Positions 1 to 8,975 are shown, numbered from the stretch's first letter. The stretch is DNA of 64,000 nt from DASRDS01 sp035570055 (GCA_035570055.1 DATMLM010000073.1:255478-319477); one strand, 5' to 3'. The notes: generated by a model not told the origin, from the sequence alone. A program made the numbers and translations.

Positions 1-1700
1 GATTCGCGCTGACGCCCGACATGGTGCCCTTGCTCGCCGCGGGCACGATGTGGACGTACGAGGGGCGGCGATTCCCCGCGCCGACGTTTCCCATTGGCGA
101 GTCTCCCGCGATGGGGATGTACTCGAGCGTGACCGATCTCTCGCGGTTCATCAGCGCGTTATTCACGTGGGGTCGCGGACCGCATGGGCCGGTAATCGCG
201 CCGGCGTCGCTGGCCGAGATGTGGCGGCCGCAATATGACACGACGGTCGAGGGGGGCGTGCGCTATGGGCTCGGCTTCGCGATCTCGTCGCTCGACGGAC
301 ATCGTCGGGTCGGGCATACGGGCTCGGTCTACGGGTTCGCGACCGATATCGCGCTCTTGCCCGAGGACCGCTTGGGGGTGGTCGTCATCTGCACGCTCGA
401 TGGGACGGGTCCGGTCGCGACGCGCATCTCGGATGCGGCACTGCGACTGATGCTCGCGCACCGCGGGGGACAGCCACTCGAGACCCCGGCGGATTATGCG
501 GCCGTCCCGCCGCAGACCGCGGCCCGTCTCGAAGGCTGGTATCACTCCGGGACCCGCGGCATCTATCTCGAAGCCCAGGAAGGCGCGTTGTACGCGCGCT
601 CCGCGCGCGGCGGGCAACGCCTGGCGCTTCGCACCATCGCCAACGACACGCTGATTACCGACGATCGGCTCGGGTTCGGCGATCGCGTGTTCCCGCTCGG
701 CTTCGCGCTGATCGTGGACCGCGACACGTTGTGGCGGGCCGAGATTCCGCAGCCGACACCCGTGAGTAGCACCTGGGTGGGACTCATCGGCGAGTATGGG
801 TGGGACTACAACTCGCTCAACATTCTCGAGCGCGGTGGCCGATTGATGGCCCTCGTGGACTGGTTTCAGGAATATCCATTGACCCAGGTCGGTAAGCTCG
901 ACACGTACGCGTTCCCGGAGTGGGGCTTGTACGATGGCGAGCAAATCACGTTCGAGCGAGACGCGAACGGAAAGGCCATCTGGGCCGACATCGGCGGCGT
1001 CCGCTACGATCGCCGGCTGCTCGGACCCGAGGACGGGTCCCAATTCCACATCACCCCGGTGCGGTCGATCGAGGAGCTCCGCCGCGCCGCGCTGGCGGCG
1101 CAGCCGCCGGCGGAGTCTGGCTCGTTCAACCCGACCGATCTCGTCGACGTCACGTCGCTCGACTCCACGATCAAGCTCGACATCCGCTACGCCACGGCCA
1201 ACAACTTCCTTGGCGTGCCCGTCTACACCGAGGCGAAAGCGTACTTGCAGCGCCCCGCGGCCGAGGCGCTGGTGCGTGTCAACCGCGCGTTGCGCCGGCA
1301 GGGGTATGGACTGCTGATTCACGATGCCTACCGGCCGTGGCACGTGACCAAGCTGTTCTGGGATGCGACGCCGCCGGAAGGCAAGATCTTCGTGGCCGAT
1401 CCACAGCAAGGCTCGAATCACAATCGGGGGAGCGCCGTCGACCTCACGCTGTTCGATACCACGAGCGGGAAGGAAGTGCAGATGACGGGTGGGTACGACG
1501 AGATGTCGGACCGGAGCTATGCGTACTATCCGGGCGGCACATCGCTCGAACGGTGGCGCCGCGATTTTCTGCGCCGGCTCATGGAGCAGCAAGGCTACCA
1601 TGTGTACGAAGCCGAATGGTGGCATTTCGACTTCGGCGAGCCGAAGAAATATCGGATCGGCAATATCGATTTCGAACATCTGGCGATCGCTCGGCGGTGA
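1..1700 (+). CDS. Beta-lactamase-family / D-Ala-D-Ala dipeptidase (VanX-like) fusion, 5' partial
   Basis: The reading frame is open from base 3, so the start lies upstream of the window; about 565 residues are visible. The N-terminal part (to about residue 150 from the ATG at 21) resembles the C-terminal half of a class C beta-lactamase/serine hydrolase, with a LPEDRLGVVVICTLDG-type segment; its catalytic SxxK would be upstream. A linker domain follows. The last about 190 residues are a VanX/DdpX D-alanyl-D-alanine dipeptidase: DAYRPW (the VanX arginine), SNHNRGSAVD (matching the SxHxxGxAxD zinc motif) and EAEWWHF (catalytic Glu and zinc His). Known family role: zinc-dependent cleavage of D-Ala-D-Ala to D-Ala. 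The stop overlaps the next gene's GTG by 4 bp, so translation is probably coupled. Dipeptidase call is strong; the fusion partner's activity cannot be judged from the fragment. Confidence 0.85.
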   Translation, partial: FALTPDMVPLLAAGTMWTYEGRRFPAPTFPIGESPAMGMYSSVTDLSRFISALFTWGRGPHGPVIAPASLAEMWRPQYDTTVEGGVRYGLGFAISSLDGHRRVGHTGSVYGFATDIALLPEDRLGVVVICTLDGTGPVATRISDAALRLMLAHRGGQPLETPADYAAVPPQTAARLEGWYHSGTRGIYLEAQEGALYARSARGGQRLALRTIANDTLITDDRLGFGDRVFPLGFALIVDRDTLWRAEIPQPTPVSSTWVGLIGEYGWDYNSLNILERGGRLMALVDWFQEYPLTQVGKLDTYAFPEWGLYDGEQITFERDANGKAIWADIGGVRYDRRLLGPEDGSQFHITPVRSIEELRRAALAAQPPAESGSFNPTDLVDVTSLDSTIKLDIRYATANNFLGVPVYTEAKAYLQRPAAEALVRVNRALRRQGYGLLIHDAYRPWHVTKLFWDATPPEGKIFVADPQQGSNHNRGSAVDLTLFDTTSGKEVQMTGGYDEMSDRSYAYYPGGTSLERWRRDFLRRLMEQQGYHVYEAEWWHFDFGEPKKYRIGNIDFEHLAIARR

Positions 1701-2296
1701 TTACCGTCCGGCATCTTTCTGGCGCCGAAGATCTCGACGCCTGCGTGCGCATGCAGCGCGAGACGTGGGGCGCGGATTGGGTGGTCCCGTACCCGATGCT
1801 CCTCGTGTCGCAGAAGCTCGGCGGCATCCTGGCCGGTGCGTTCGATGGCGACGGACCGATGCTCGGCTTCGTGTTCGGCGTGTCGGGGGTCATCGCCGGT
1901 GACATCGTGCACTGGTCCGACATGTTGGCCGTGCACGCCGACGCCCGCAATCGTGGGATCGGGCGGGCGCTCAAGCGCTTTCAACGCGATACGGTGCTGG
2001 CGATGGGTATCAAGACGATGTACTGGACGTACGACCCGCAGATCGCGCGCAACGCCCACCTGAATTTGAATGTGTTGGGCGCCGAGGTGACCGAATACGT
2101 GCCGGACATGTATGGGCCGGGCACGGATCGGTTCATTGTTCGCTGGTGTCTGGATGGCCATGCGCCGCGCCGGCACGGCCCTGAAGAGGGGCGCATCGAG
2201 ATTCCGGCGACGCGCGCCGAGTTTGAGCGAGCCTTTGCGACAGGTCTCCGCGTGAGCGGATTCGACCGCACGCACTACATCCTCACGCGAGCATGA
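1697..2296 (+). CDS. GNAT-family N-acyltransferase, candidate N-succinyltransferase
   Basis: 199 aa from a GTG in a GTGA overlap with the preceding stop; the longer open frame upstream is a shadow of the dipeptidase gene. GNAT signatures include the acyl-CoA-binding segment DARNRGIGRALKRFQ at about residues 78-92, followed by a beta-strand YWTYDP and an NAHLNLNVLGA helix typical of this subgroup. Its last four bases overlap the ATG of the racemase gene. Known context: in the N-succinylamino acid racemase (NSAR) pathway of Geobacillus, a GNAT succinyltransferase loads the D-amino acid before racemisation. Succinyl specificity here is inferred from the neighbour only; a generic acetyltransferase remains possible. 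Confidence 0.8.
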   Translation: MITVRHLSGAEDLDACVRMQRETWGADWVVPYPMLLVSQKLGGILAGAFDGDGPMLGFVFGVSGVIAGDIVHWSDMLAVHADARNRGIGRALKRFQRDTVLAMGIKTMYWTYDPQIARNAHLNLNVLGAEVTEYVPDMYGPGTDRFIVRWCLDGHAPRRHGPEEGRIEIPATRAEFERAFATGLRVSGFDRTHYILTRA

Positions 2297-3414
2297 GAAT
2301 ACAACAAATCACTTTGCGCGAGCTGCCCTTGCCGCTCCGCGAGCCGTTCCGCATCTCCTCGGGCGTCGTGAGCGAACGCCGGATTTTCCTGCTCGAGCTG
2401 CGCGACGCCGATGGCACGGTCGAATGGTCGGAATGTGTCGCGGGCGAGCACCCGAACTACACGTCCGAGACCGTCGAGACCGCGTGGATGGCCATCACCT
2501 CATGGCTCGCCCCACGCGTCCTCGGCGTTGACTTCGCCTCTCCCGCCGACGTTGCGCCCGCACTCGATCGCGATCTCCGCGGCCATTCGATGGCGAAAGC
2601 GGCGATCGAGATGGGCTCGTGGGGCCTCACGGCGCGCCGCTCGGGGGTATCGCTCTCTCACCTCCTCGGCGGCACTCGCGATCGAATCATCACCGGGATC
2701 TCCCTCGGCATTCAGGCGAATCCGGATGCGCTCGTCGCCCGCGCTCGCGCCGCGAGAGCCGACGGCTATCAGAAGATCAAGCTCAAGATCATGCCGGGCA
2801 AAGATGTCGAGTATGTCGGTGCCGTTCGGGAAGCCCTCGGCCCCGACGCCCATATCATGGCCGATGCCAACTCGGCGTACACGCTGGCCCAGGCGGATCA
2901 TCTGGCGAAGCTCGACGCCTTCGACCTCATCATGATCGAGCAGCCGCTGGGCCAAGATGATCTGGTACGTCACGCAGCACTGCAACGCCGACTCTCGACC
3001 CCAATCTGTCTCGACGAGTCGATCACCAGTCTCGATCGCGCCGAAGACATGCTGACGCTGGGCTCGGGGCGGATCATCAACATCAAACCGGGCCGGGTCG
3101 GCGGGTTCTCTGTATCGAAGGCCATTCACGACACGTGCGAGCGCGCCAACGTTCCGGTGTGGTGTGGTGGTATGCTGGAGAGCGGGGTAGGGCGCGCCTA
3201 TAACGTGGCGCTCGCGTCCCTGCCGAACTTCAAGCTGCCGGGCGACCTGAGCCCCAGCGCGCGGTATTGGGAGCGAGACATCGTGACGCCAGAGTGGACG
3301 ATGGACTCTGACGGGATGGTCAGGGTGCCGAGGGACAAGCCGGGCATCGGCGTCACGGTCGACGTTGACCGCATCGACAATCTCACCGTTCGGCGCGAAG
3401 TGATCCGCGCGTGA
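2293..3414 (+). CDS. menC: o-Succinylbenzoate synthase / N-succinylamino acid racemase (enolase superfamily)
   Basis: 373 aa. The enolase-superfamily MenC/NSAR signature is complete: the KxK pair in KIKLKIMPGK, metal ligands in MADANSAY (Asp), MIEQPLG (Glu) and ICLDES (Asp), and the opposing lysine in INIKPGRVGG. The N-terminal capping domain (residues 1-115) has the family's LREPFRISSG start. Members are either menaquinone OSB synthases, promiscuous OSBS/NSAR enzymes, or true racemases. No other men gene is nearby, while a GNAT transferase and a D-Ala-D-Ala dipeptidase are translationally coupled upstream, which favours N-acylamino acid racemisation. The symbol follows the family; the physiological substrate is inferred. 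Confidence 0.85.
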   Translation: MRIQQITLRELPLPLREPFRISSGVVSERRIFLLELRDADGTVEWSECVAGEHPNYTSETVETAWMAITSWLAPRVLGVDFASPADVAPALDRDLRGHSMAKAAIEMGSWGLTARRSGVSLSHLLGGTRDRIITGISLGIQANPDALVARARAARADGYQKIKLKIMPGKDVEYVGAVREALGPDAHIMADANSAYTLAQADHLAKLDAFDLIMIEQPLGQDDLVRHAALQRRLSTPICLDESITSLDRAEDMLTLGSGRIINIKPGRVGGFSVSKAIHDTCERANVPVWCGGMLESGVGRAYNVALASLPNFKLPGDLSPSARYWERDIVTPEWTMDSDGMVRVPRDKPGIGVTVDVDRIDNLTVRREVIRA

Positions 3415-4118
3415 GGCGTTGGCTTCTGGTCATCGCACTGGCGAGCCTGCCGGAGCGCGTGTACGCGCAGCGCGCCAGCGATCTGGAAGTCGGTGGCGTG
3501 TTCGTACTGAGCGCGGTCGCCCTGGCTCCGCTCGACGGCCGGGTGCACGACTTCATGAAGCAGCCAGCGCTCCAATCGAACGTGCCGCTGCACCGCTCGG
3601 CGAGCACGATCAGCTTCCTGATACTGCCCGGGACGGCCGGGCTGCTGCTCGGCACCTATGTCGCGGGACAGGTGGGTCACGATCGTGGCTTGGCCGAGAT
3701 CGGGTTCCACGGCGGTGAGGCGATCTTCCTCAGCGAGCTCGTCACCGGCGCCTTGAAAATCGCGGTGGGCCGCTCACGTCCGAGCATCAGTCCTGATGAT
3801 CCTTACAAGTTTCATCCGGGCGCGGGCCTTGGCCACGATGAACAGGGGTCATTACCGTCGGCGCACGCTACGGCCGCGTTTGCGCTCGCGGCGGTCCTGA
3901 GCGCGGAGAGCGCCCGGTGGTGGCATCATGCGGGGTGGGTGGGGCCGGTCGCGTACGGTGCCGCTGGCACAGCGGGGTTGGCGCGCGTCTACCTCGGGAG
4001 GCACTGGTTGAGCGATGTGCTGACGGGCGCCGGCATCGGCATCGCCGGTGGCCTACTCGTCACGCACTTCAGTGAGTCCCACCCGAACAACGCGCTCGAC
4101 CGCGCGTTCCTGCCCTGA
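3411..4118 (+). CDS. PAP2-superfamily phosphatase, membrane-associated
   Basis: 235 aa starting at a GTG in a GTGA overlap with the racemase stop. An N-terminal signal/anchor (LLVIALASLPERVYA) is followed by the three PAP2 motifs: KIAVGRSRPS, PSAHATAAF and a SDVLTG segment with the catalytic-type histidine in YLGRHWLSD. Family members dephosphorylate lipid phosphates such as phosphatidic acid or undecaprenyl diphosphate in the membrane. The last 66 bases overlap the end of the convergent glycosyltransferase gene. Its presence at the end of a D-amino acid cassette could be coincidental or link to envelope turnover. Confidence 0.85.
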   Translation: MRRWLLVIALASLPERVYAQRASDLEVGGVFVLSAVALAPLDGRVHDFMKQPALQSNVPLHRSASTISFLILPGTAGLLLGTYVAGQVGHDRGLAEIGFHGGEAIFLSELVTGALKIAVGRSRPSISPDDPYKFHPGAGLGHDEQGSLPSAHATAAFALAAVLSAESARWWHHAGWVGPVAYGAAGTAGLARVYLGRHWLSDVLTGAGIGIAGGLLVTHFSESHPNNALDRAFLP

Positions 4119-5264
4119 CAATACTTCGCGATAGCTGATATCGAGGCGATCGAGCTCGTGGTCCCACGAGAGCGCCTCGGCGGTGCGCCGTGCACCCTCG
4201 CTCAAGCGTTTCGTCCGCTCCGGATCCGTCGCCAGCGACACGATAGCAGCCGCCATCTGTTCGACATCGTTGGGTGGATAGGCGATGCCGTTGATGCCAT
4301 CGCGGAGATGGTCCGCCACCCCTCCCGCCGGCGCCGCAATCACGGGTAGGCCCGAGGCCATGGCCTCGAGGACCACTAAGCCGAGCGTCTCGGTCAGTGA
4401 AGCGAAGAGGAACGCGTTGCTCGACGCATACAGCGCCGGCAGCTCGGTGTGGCGATCCAGGTACCCGAGAAAGATCACACCCTCGGGTGCCGCTGCCCGT
4501 ACGGCGGCTTCTTTCGGTCCCGCCCCTGCGATCACGAGCCGAGTACTATCGGGTGGCAACGTCGTGATGGCGCGTGCGTATGCCTCGACGATGAGCTCGG
4601 CGTTCTTTTCGTTCGCCAACCGCCCCACGTAGAGAAACGTGAAGCGATCTCCGAGCTGGAGGCGTTCGCGCAGCGACGGGCTCCGGTGTTTCGGCGAGTA
4701 CACATTGATGTCGACGCCCCGCCCCCAGACCTCGACGTCACGGACGCCGTTCTTGAGCAGATCCTCACGCGACGGCCCGGATGGCGTGTAGGTCCGCAAG
4801 CTCCGGCGATGAAAGCGGGCGATGTAGCTCATGACCGGCTTCCGCAGCCAGCCAACCCCGTATTCGGCGGTATACCGACTGAAGTCCGTGTGATAGGATG
4901 AGACGCGAGGGATGCCGAGCGTGGCGCCAACGATCTGCCCCATGCGCCCGATGACGAACTCGGTCTCGCTGTGAATGAGATGGGGCCGAAATCGACGGGC
5001 CAGGCGGAGGACGGAGAGGTACGAGGGAGCCGAGAGGCGAATGTCGCGATACCAAGGGAAGGGCAGGCTCGGAATCGAGAGCACCTGGAGTTGTCCTTTC
5101 CGCGCGTGCTCGGTGAAGACGTCGGTCTCCTCGGCCGGATAGCTCGGCGCGACGACGGCGCACTCCCAGCCGCGCGCAAGGAGCCCAGCGGCGGAGAGTG
5201 CCGTGACGACGGACACCCCGTTCACTTGCGGCGGGTATGTATCGGTGCAGAACAGTACTCGCAT
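4053..5264 (-). CDS. GT4-family glycosyltransferase (GT-B fold)
   Basis: 403 aa from the ATG that begins MRVLFCTDTYPPQVNGV, the canonical start of this family; the longer frame adds 68 unsupported residues. N-terminal Rossmann domain with a donor/acceptor glycine loop, then VGRLANEKNAELIVEAY and ALYASSNAFLFASLTETLGLVVLEAMASGLPVIAAPAGG, the E-x7-E motif of GT4 retaining glycosyltransferases. Closest in pattern to MgtA/PimB-like alpha-mannosyl- or glucosyltransferases acting on glycerolipids. Cytosolic face of the membrane. Flanking lipid phosphatases and a phosphodiesterase-fold protein make a glycolipid role plausible, but this is inferred. It ends convergently inside the PAP2 gene. Confidence 0.9.
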   Translation of the reverse strand: MRVLFCTDTYPPQVNGVSVVTALSAAGLLARGWECAVVAPSYPAEETDVFTEHARKGQLQVLSIPSLPFPWYRDIRLSAPSYLSVLRLARRFRPHLIHSETEFVIGRMGQIVGATLGIPRVSSYHTDFSRYTAEYGVGWLRKPVMSYIARFHRRSLRTYTPSGPSREDLLKNGVRDVEVWGRGVDINVYSPKHRSPSLRERLQLGDRFTFLYVGRLANEKNAELIVEAYARAITTLPPDSTRLVIAGAGPKEAAVRAAAPEGVIFLGYLDRHTELPALYASSNAFLFASLTETLGLVVLEAMASGLPVIAAPAGGVADHLRDGINGIAYPPNDVEQMAAAIVSLATDPERTKRLSEGARRTAEALSWDHELDRLDISYREVLSGQERAVERVVRVGLTEVRDE

Positions 5265-5400
5265 GGGAAACGTCATCGAAGCGTTACGCATCTGTCGCGC
5301 GCCATGGTGGTATCCATTACCCCAAATCGCGAAGTTATGTAGCGGATGAGAGTTGCGCGCTGCGCGCGCGGCAATGTATCCCACCCGTGATGGAGCCGCC

Positions 5401-6246
5401 ATGACCGGTCCCACAGACGTCCGACGAGTTGTCCTGGTCGTACTCGACGGCCTGCGCCCGGACGCCATTGAACGCTATGGTCTGTCTCATATCCGAGGCC
5501 TGTCCGCCGCGAGCGCGTCGACGATGGCCGGAAACTCGGTCAGTCCCAGCGTCACTGCTGCGGCGATGGCGTCGATCCTGAGCGGCGCGCCGCCCCAGTA
5601 CCACGGCCTGGAGAGCGATCGCTTCCATATTCCGCGATCGCGAGGACCTGTCCACCTTCTCCCTCGTGTCCTAGCCGATGCCGGATATCCGACATCGGCT
5701 TTTGTGCATTCAGTACCCCGCTTGTACGTGGGCTTGTCCAAGCGCATCGCCCGACACCTCGGAGTGGCCGAGGCGCATTTCAAGGGCGTGGGCGCGCTCG
5801 ATATTCTCGAGGCCGCGAAACCAACCCTCCGGACCCAACGTCGTGGTCTTGTGCTCATGCACTGGCCGGATGCGGATCGCGCGGGGCACGAACACGGGTG
5901 GATGTCACGAGAGTATGAGCGAGCTGCACGGGCCCTCGACGCGGGAGTTGGCGCGCTCGTCACCGAGCTCGATCCCGCCCGGGATCCGGCGACGGTGTTG
6001 ATTGCGTTCGCCGACCACGGCGGAGGTGGTGTGGTTCCGAATGACCACGACAGTGACCATCCATTGGATCGGACGATTCCCGTCATGTTATCTGGAGCGA
6101 GCATCGAGCCATGCGAGCTCTCGACTCCGGTGACGTTGCTCGACATCCCGGCCACGCTGTTGTGGGCACTCGGAGTGGCCCGGCCTGCTTCCTATACCGG
6201 ACGGGTGCTTACTGAGGCCTTTACGGCAGCGGCGGCGGCGGCATAA
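5401..6246 (+). CDS. Alkaline-phosphatase-fold phosphodiesterase/sulfatase-like hydrolase
   Basis: 281 aa. The start is fixed by GGAG at 5392-5395, five bases before the ATG. The metal-binding LDGLRPD near residue 16, the candidate nucleophile region SPSVTAAAMASILSG, DADRAGHEHGW and FADHGGGG match the type I phosphodiesterase/nucleotide pyrophosphatase and sulfatase superfamily. No signal peptide, so probably cytosolic or released otherwise. The gene is divergent from the GT4 gene and followed by a second PAP2 phosphatase after 89 bp, which suggests a lipid- or cofactor-phosphoester substrate. Exact substrate unknown. Confidence 0.82.
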   Translation: MTGPTDVRRVVLVVLDGLRPDAIERYGLSHIRGLSAASASTMAGNSVSPSVTAAAMASILSGAPPQYHGLESDRFHIPRSRGPVHLLPRVLADAGYPTSAFVHSVPRLYVGLSKRIARHLGVAEAHFKGVGALDILEAAKPTLRTQRRGLVLMHWPDADRAGHEHGWMSREYERAARALDAGVGALVTELDPARDPATVLIAFADHGGGGVVPNDHDSDHPLDRTIPVMLSGASIEPCELSTPVTLLDIPATLLWALGVARPASYTGRVLTEAFTAAAAAA

Positions 6247-6335
6247 GGCATTTTGCAAGACTTACAGAGGCTACGTTACTTGTTTGTTGCTGGTGCCAGG
6301 TGTTGATGTCACGCAACACTACTAACCTATAGGCT

Positions 6336-6860
6336 ATGGCTACGTCGCTGTTTCAGCGTCTGGACGCGCGCGATCGGGCCCTCTTCGACCGCTGGACGAT
6401 CGATCGGTCGACGGCAGGACGTCGCGCCTGGATTGTTGTGACGCACATGGGAGGCCTCTGGTGCAGCGTGGCGGCGGCAACCGTTCCGCTGCTCGCCGCG
6501 AGCGCCACCCTGCGGGCGGCGGCGTTCCGGGCGTTTCTCGGCCTCGCGATTTCTCATGTGATCGTACAGATCCTGAAGCGCAACGTGTTGCGCGTGCGGC
6601 CGACCGAGGAGCTCGGACACGAGTCGCTGGTCCGCGTGCCGGACGAGTTTTCGTTCCCGTCGGGTCATGCGACCGCGGCGATGGCGGTCGCGCTCGCGTA
6701 CGCGATGACGTTCCCAATGCTCGCGTTGCCGCTCGTCGCGCTGGCGACGCTCGTCGGGTTCTCGCGCGTGTGTTTGGGTGTTCATTACCCGAGCGACGTA
6801 CTGGCGGGTCAGACGATCGCGATCGTTACGGACCTCGTTGTCTTCGCGGTTGTTCGCTGA
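6336..6860 (+). CDS. PAP2-superfamily phosphatase
   Basis: 174 aa, shorter than the PAP2 protein at 3411. Motifs: KRNVLRVRP (C1), PSGHATAA (C2) and SRVCLGVHYPSDVLAG (C3), with three or four hydrophobic membrane segments between. Predicted membrane lipid-phosphate phosphatase, for example acting on undecaprenyl diphosphate or phosphatidylglycerophosphate. No clear Shine-Dalgarno precedes the ATG. A short stem (GCTTGG/CCAAGC, 6872-6888) lies just after the stop. Confidence 0.87.
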   Translation: MATSLFQRLDARDRALFDRWTIDRSTAGRRAWIVVTHMGGLWCSVAAATVPLLAASATLRAAAFRAFLGLAISHVIVQILKRNVLRVRPTEELGHESLVRVPDEFSFPSGHATAAMAVALAYAMTFPMLALPLVALATLVGFSRVCLGVHYPSDVLAGQTIAIVTDLVVFAVVR

Positions 6861-6904
6861 GCGCGGCTTAAGCTTGGCGCAGCCAAGCGTGTCCAACCGA
6901 CATG

Positions 6905-6940
6905 GCAACTATGACCGTGCGGAGCACAGGTCATAGTTGC
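6905..6940. repeat. Perfect 12-bp inverted repeat
   Basis: GCAACTATGACC (6905-6916) pairs perfectly with GGTCATAGTTGC (6929-6940) around a 12-nt loop. It lies between the PAP2 gene and the next gene and has no T-run on either side, so it is not a standard terminator. It could be an operator, an mRNA stabilising hairpin or a terminator without a U tract. Confidence 0.7.
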
Positions 6941-6968
6941 GACATCCGGGTTTCGGTCGTGATGTGGG

Positions 6969-7433
6969 GTGATGGCCTCCCCCCAGCGCATCCCGGAACC
7001 GAAGTCTCTGACGCCGTTAGCGGCGCAGCTCAAGCGTGAACGGCTCAGGTTCTCGAACTTCCGATTTGCGCGGACCCCATCGGGGTTATGTACGGCCGAA
7101 GTCGAGCTCGAGTGGCTCGACGGGGTTTCCGTGGTTGGCCGGGCAACGGGGCAGTCGAGTCCCATGGGCGACCTCAGGGTCGCGGCCGAAGCGGCCCTCC
7201 ACGCACTGGAAAACTTTGCTGGCGGGGCGTTGGCGTTCGAGCTGGCCGGTATCAAGGCGTTACGTGCGTTCGACGCCAATATCGTGATCGTGGCTGTCGG
7301 CCTTCGGAAGGGCGAAGGGCCGACCCGGCTCCTCGGCAGCTATCTTGCCGAGCAAGACCCCGTCCGTGCCGCGGTTGTCGCTGTGCTGAACGCGACGAAC
7401 CGCATCCTCGGCAACTTTATATCTACCCGTTGA
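6969..7433 (+). CDS. Conserved-looking protein of unknown function
   Basis: 154 aa beginning with GTG-ATG, so the start is 6969 or 6972. I do not recognise the family. The middle reads as a small alpha/beta domain: AEVELEWLDGVSVVGRATG, then AAEAALHALENFAGG and LAGIKALRAFDANIVIVAVGL, ending in VRAAVVAVLNATNRILG. No signal peptide or membrane segment. Sited 50 bp before the lytic transglycosylase on the same strand. The alternating strand-helix pattern and codon use support a real gene. Confidence 0.65.
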   Translation: MMASPQRIPEPKSLTPLAAQLKRERLRFSNFRFARTPSGLCTAEVELEWLDGVSVVGRATGQSSPMGDLRVAAEAALHALENFAGGALAFELAGIKALRAFDANIVIVAVGLRKGEGPTRLLGSYLAEQDPVRAAVVAVLNATNRILGNFISTR

Positions 7434-7483
7434 GCTCGGTAATAAGGACCCGGACCCAGCTACCGGGGGTACGGCAGGCCAAG

Positions 7484-8962
7484 ATGCGCCGTATTGCCCT
7501 TCTGGTGGCTTTTTCGGCGGTAGGGGCCTGTGGCGGGCACCACGCCCCGCCAGCGGCTCCACCGGCCCCTGTGGCGTCATCGGGCGCCCCAATGCCGTCC
7601 CCGGCCACGGAGCCGGCCCAGGCGCCCTCCCCGCCGCCTGATACGATGGTCCCGACCATCGAGATCGCCAAAGAGTACACATCCGTTTTCGGCGACTCGT
7701 CCAAAAGCCCCACCCTCGACACGGCGACGACCCCAGCCGAGTCGGCGGCGGTGCACTGGGACATGGACGTCAAGTCGTACGAGACGCAGCGGCGCGTCGC
7801 GCATTTCGTCTCGATCTTCGCCGGCGAAGCGCGCGATCACTTCGAAGAGCGGGTGCAGCGCGGCACGCGATACGAGCCCATGATCCGCGCGAAGCTCCAC
7901 GCCGCGGGTCTGCCCGAGGATATGACGTACCTGGCGCTGATCGAGAGCGGCTACTCGCCGCACGCCTACTCGTCCGCCGCCGCCGTCGGGATGTGGCAGC
8001 TCATGACGTCGACCGCGCGCGGCGCGGGATTGCGCGTCGACTGGTGGATCGATGAGCGTCGCGATCCGGTCCGGTCGACCGATGCGGCGATCAAGTTCCT
8101 CAAGTATCTCAAAGACCAATTCGGCTCGCCGTATCTCGCCGCCGCGGCGTACGATGGCGGCCCGGGTCGTATCGCGCGCGGGTTGAGCCGCTACGCGAGC
8201 GATTTCGAGGGCCAGAATGGCGACGACATCTTCTTCGCGCTGGCCGACAAGAAGTATCTCCGCAGCGAGACCAAGGACTACGTGCCGCAACTCATCGCGG
8301 CGGCGCTCGTCGCGAAGCAGCCCGCGCGCTACGGGCTCCACATCACGCCCGAGGAGCCGTACGCCTACGACTCCGTGCGCGTCGGCCCCGCCACGCCGCT
8401 CGCCGCGGTTGCCAAGGCCCTCAACGTGCCGACCAGCACGATCCTCGATCTCAACCCCTTCGTGCTGCGCGGCATGACGCCGCCACGCGACTCATTTCTC
8501 GTGCGCGTGCCGACCGGGAACGCCGACGGTTTCGACTCGGCGTTCGCCTCGCTGACAAAGGCGCAACGCACGGGCGTCACGCGCGTCGAGGCGAAGAAGG
8601 GCGACTCGTTCGCGACGATCGCGCACCGCGCCGGGCTCACGAGCCGGCAGGTCGCGGCCTACAATCCGAAGACCCCGCACACGAAATCCGGCCGCATCCC
8701 CGCGGGCGAGGTCGTGATGGTCCCGAGTGATGCCGTCGTCGCGGCCTCGCTGGATGTCCCGGATCCTTCGATCGAGCGCTACGGCTCATCGGGTCGCGGC
8801 AGCATCCACATCGTGAAGAAAGGCGAGTCGCTCGGCCTCATCGCCGTGCACTATCACACGACGGTCGCCCGGTTGATGCAGCTCAACGGCCTGCGGAAGA
8901 GCATTATCCTACCCGGGCAAGCGCTGGTCGTCTCAGGCTCCGCTCACCGCGCCAGAAAATAG
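7484..8962 (+). CDS. Membrane-bound lytic murein transglycosylase with two LysM domains (MltD-like lipoprotein)
   Basis: 492 aa from the ATG that opens a lipoprotein signal ending VGAC, lipidated Cys16. A Pro/Ala-rich linker precedes the SLT domain (about residues 105-260) with catalytic Glu in ALIESGYSP, AVGMWQLMTSTA and AAYDGGPGRI. Two LysM peptidoglycan-binding modules follow: GDSFATIAHRAGLTSRQVAAYNP and GESLGLIAVHYHTTVARLMQLNG near the C-terminus. Known role: cleaves the MurNAc-GlcNAc bond to give 1,6-anhydro ends, at the periplasmic side of the outer membrane. The longer open frame upstream overlaps the preceding gene and is rejected. Confidence 0.92.
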   Translation: MRRIALLVAFSAVGACGGHHAPPAAPPAPVASSGAPMPSPATEPAQAPSPPPDTMVPTIEIAKEYTSVFGDSSKSPTLDTATTPAESAAVHWDMDVKSYETQRRVAHFVSIFAGEARDHFEERVQRGTRYEPMIRAKLHAAGLPEDMTYLALIESGYSPHAYSSAAAVGMWQLMTSTARGAGLRVDWWIDERRDPVRSTDAAIKFLKYLKDQFGSPYLAAAAYDGGPGRIARGLSRYASDFEGQNGDDIFFALADKKYLRSETKDYVPQLIAAALVAKQPARYGLHITPEEPYAYDSVRVGPATPLAAVAKALNVPTSTILDLNPFVLRGMTPPRDSFLVRVPTGNADGFDSAFASLTKAQRTGVTRVEAKKGDSFATIAHRAGLTSRQVAAYNPKTPHTKSGRIPAGEVVMVPSDAVVAASLDVPDPSIERYGSSGRGSIHIVKKGESLGLIAVHYHTTVARLMQLNGLRKSIILPGQALVVSGSAHRARK

Positions 8963-8975
8963 ACACGAAAATAGA

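Noticed and set aside
159..1679. 506-aa minus-strand frame opposite the VanX fusion
   Set aside because: Arg-rich shadow; the plus-strand frame carries intact VanX zinc motifs and is coupled to the next gene.
2293..3414. Menaquinone pathway (menC) as the sole role
   Set aside because: No other men genes nearby, and the coupled GNAT and D-Ala-D-Ala dipeptidase fit N-acylamino acid racemisation better; kept as an alternative.
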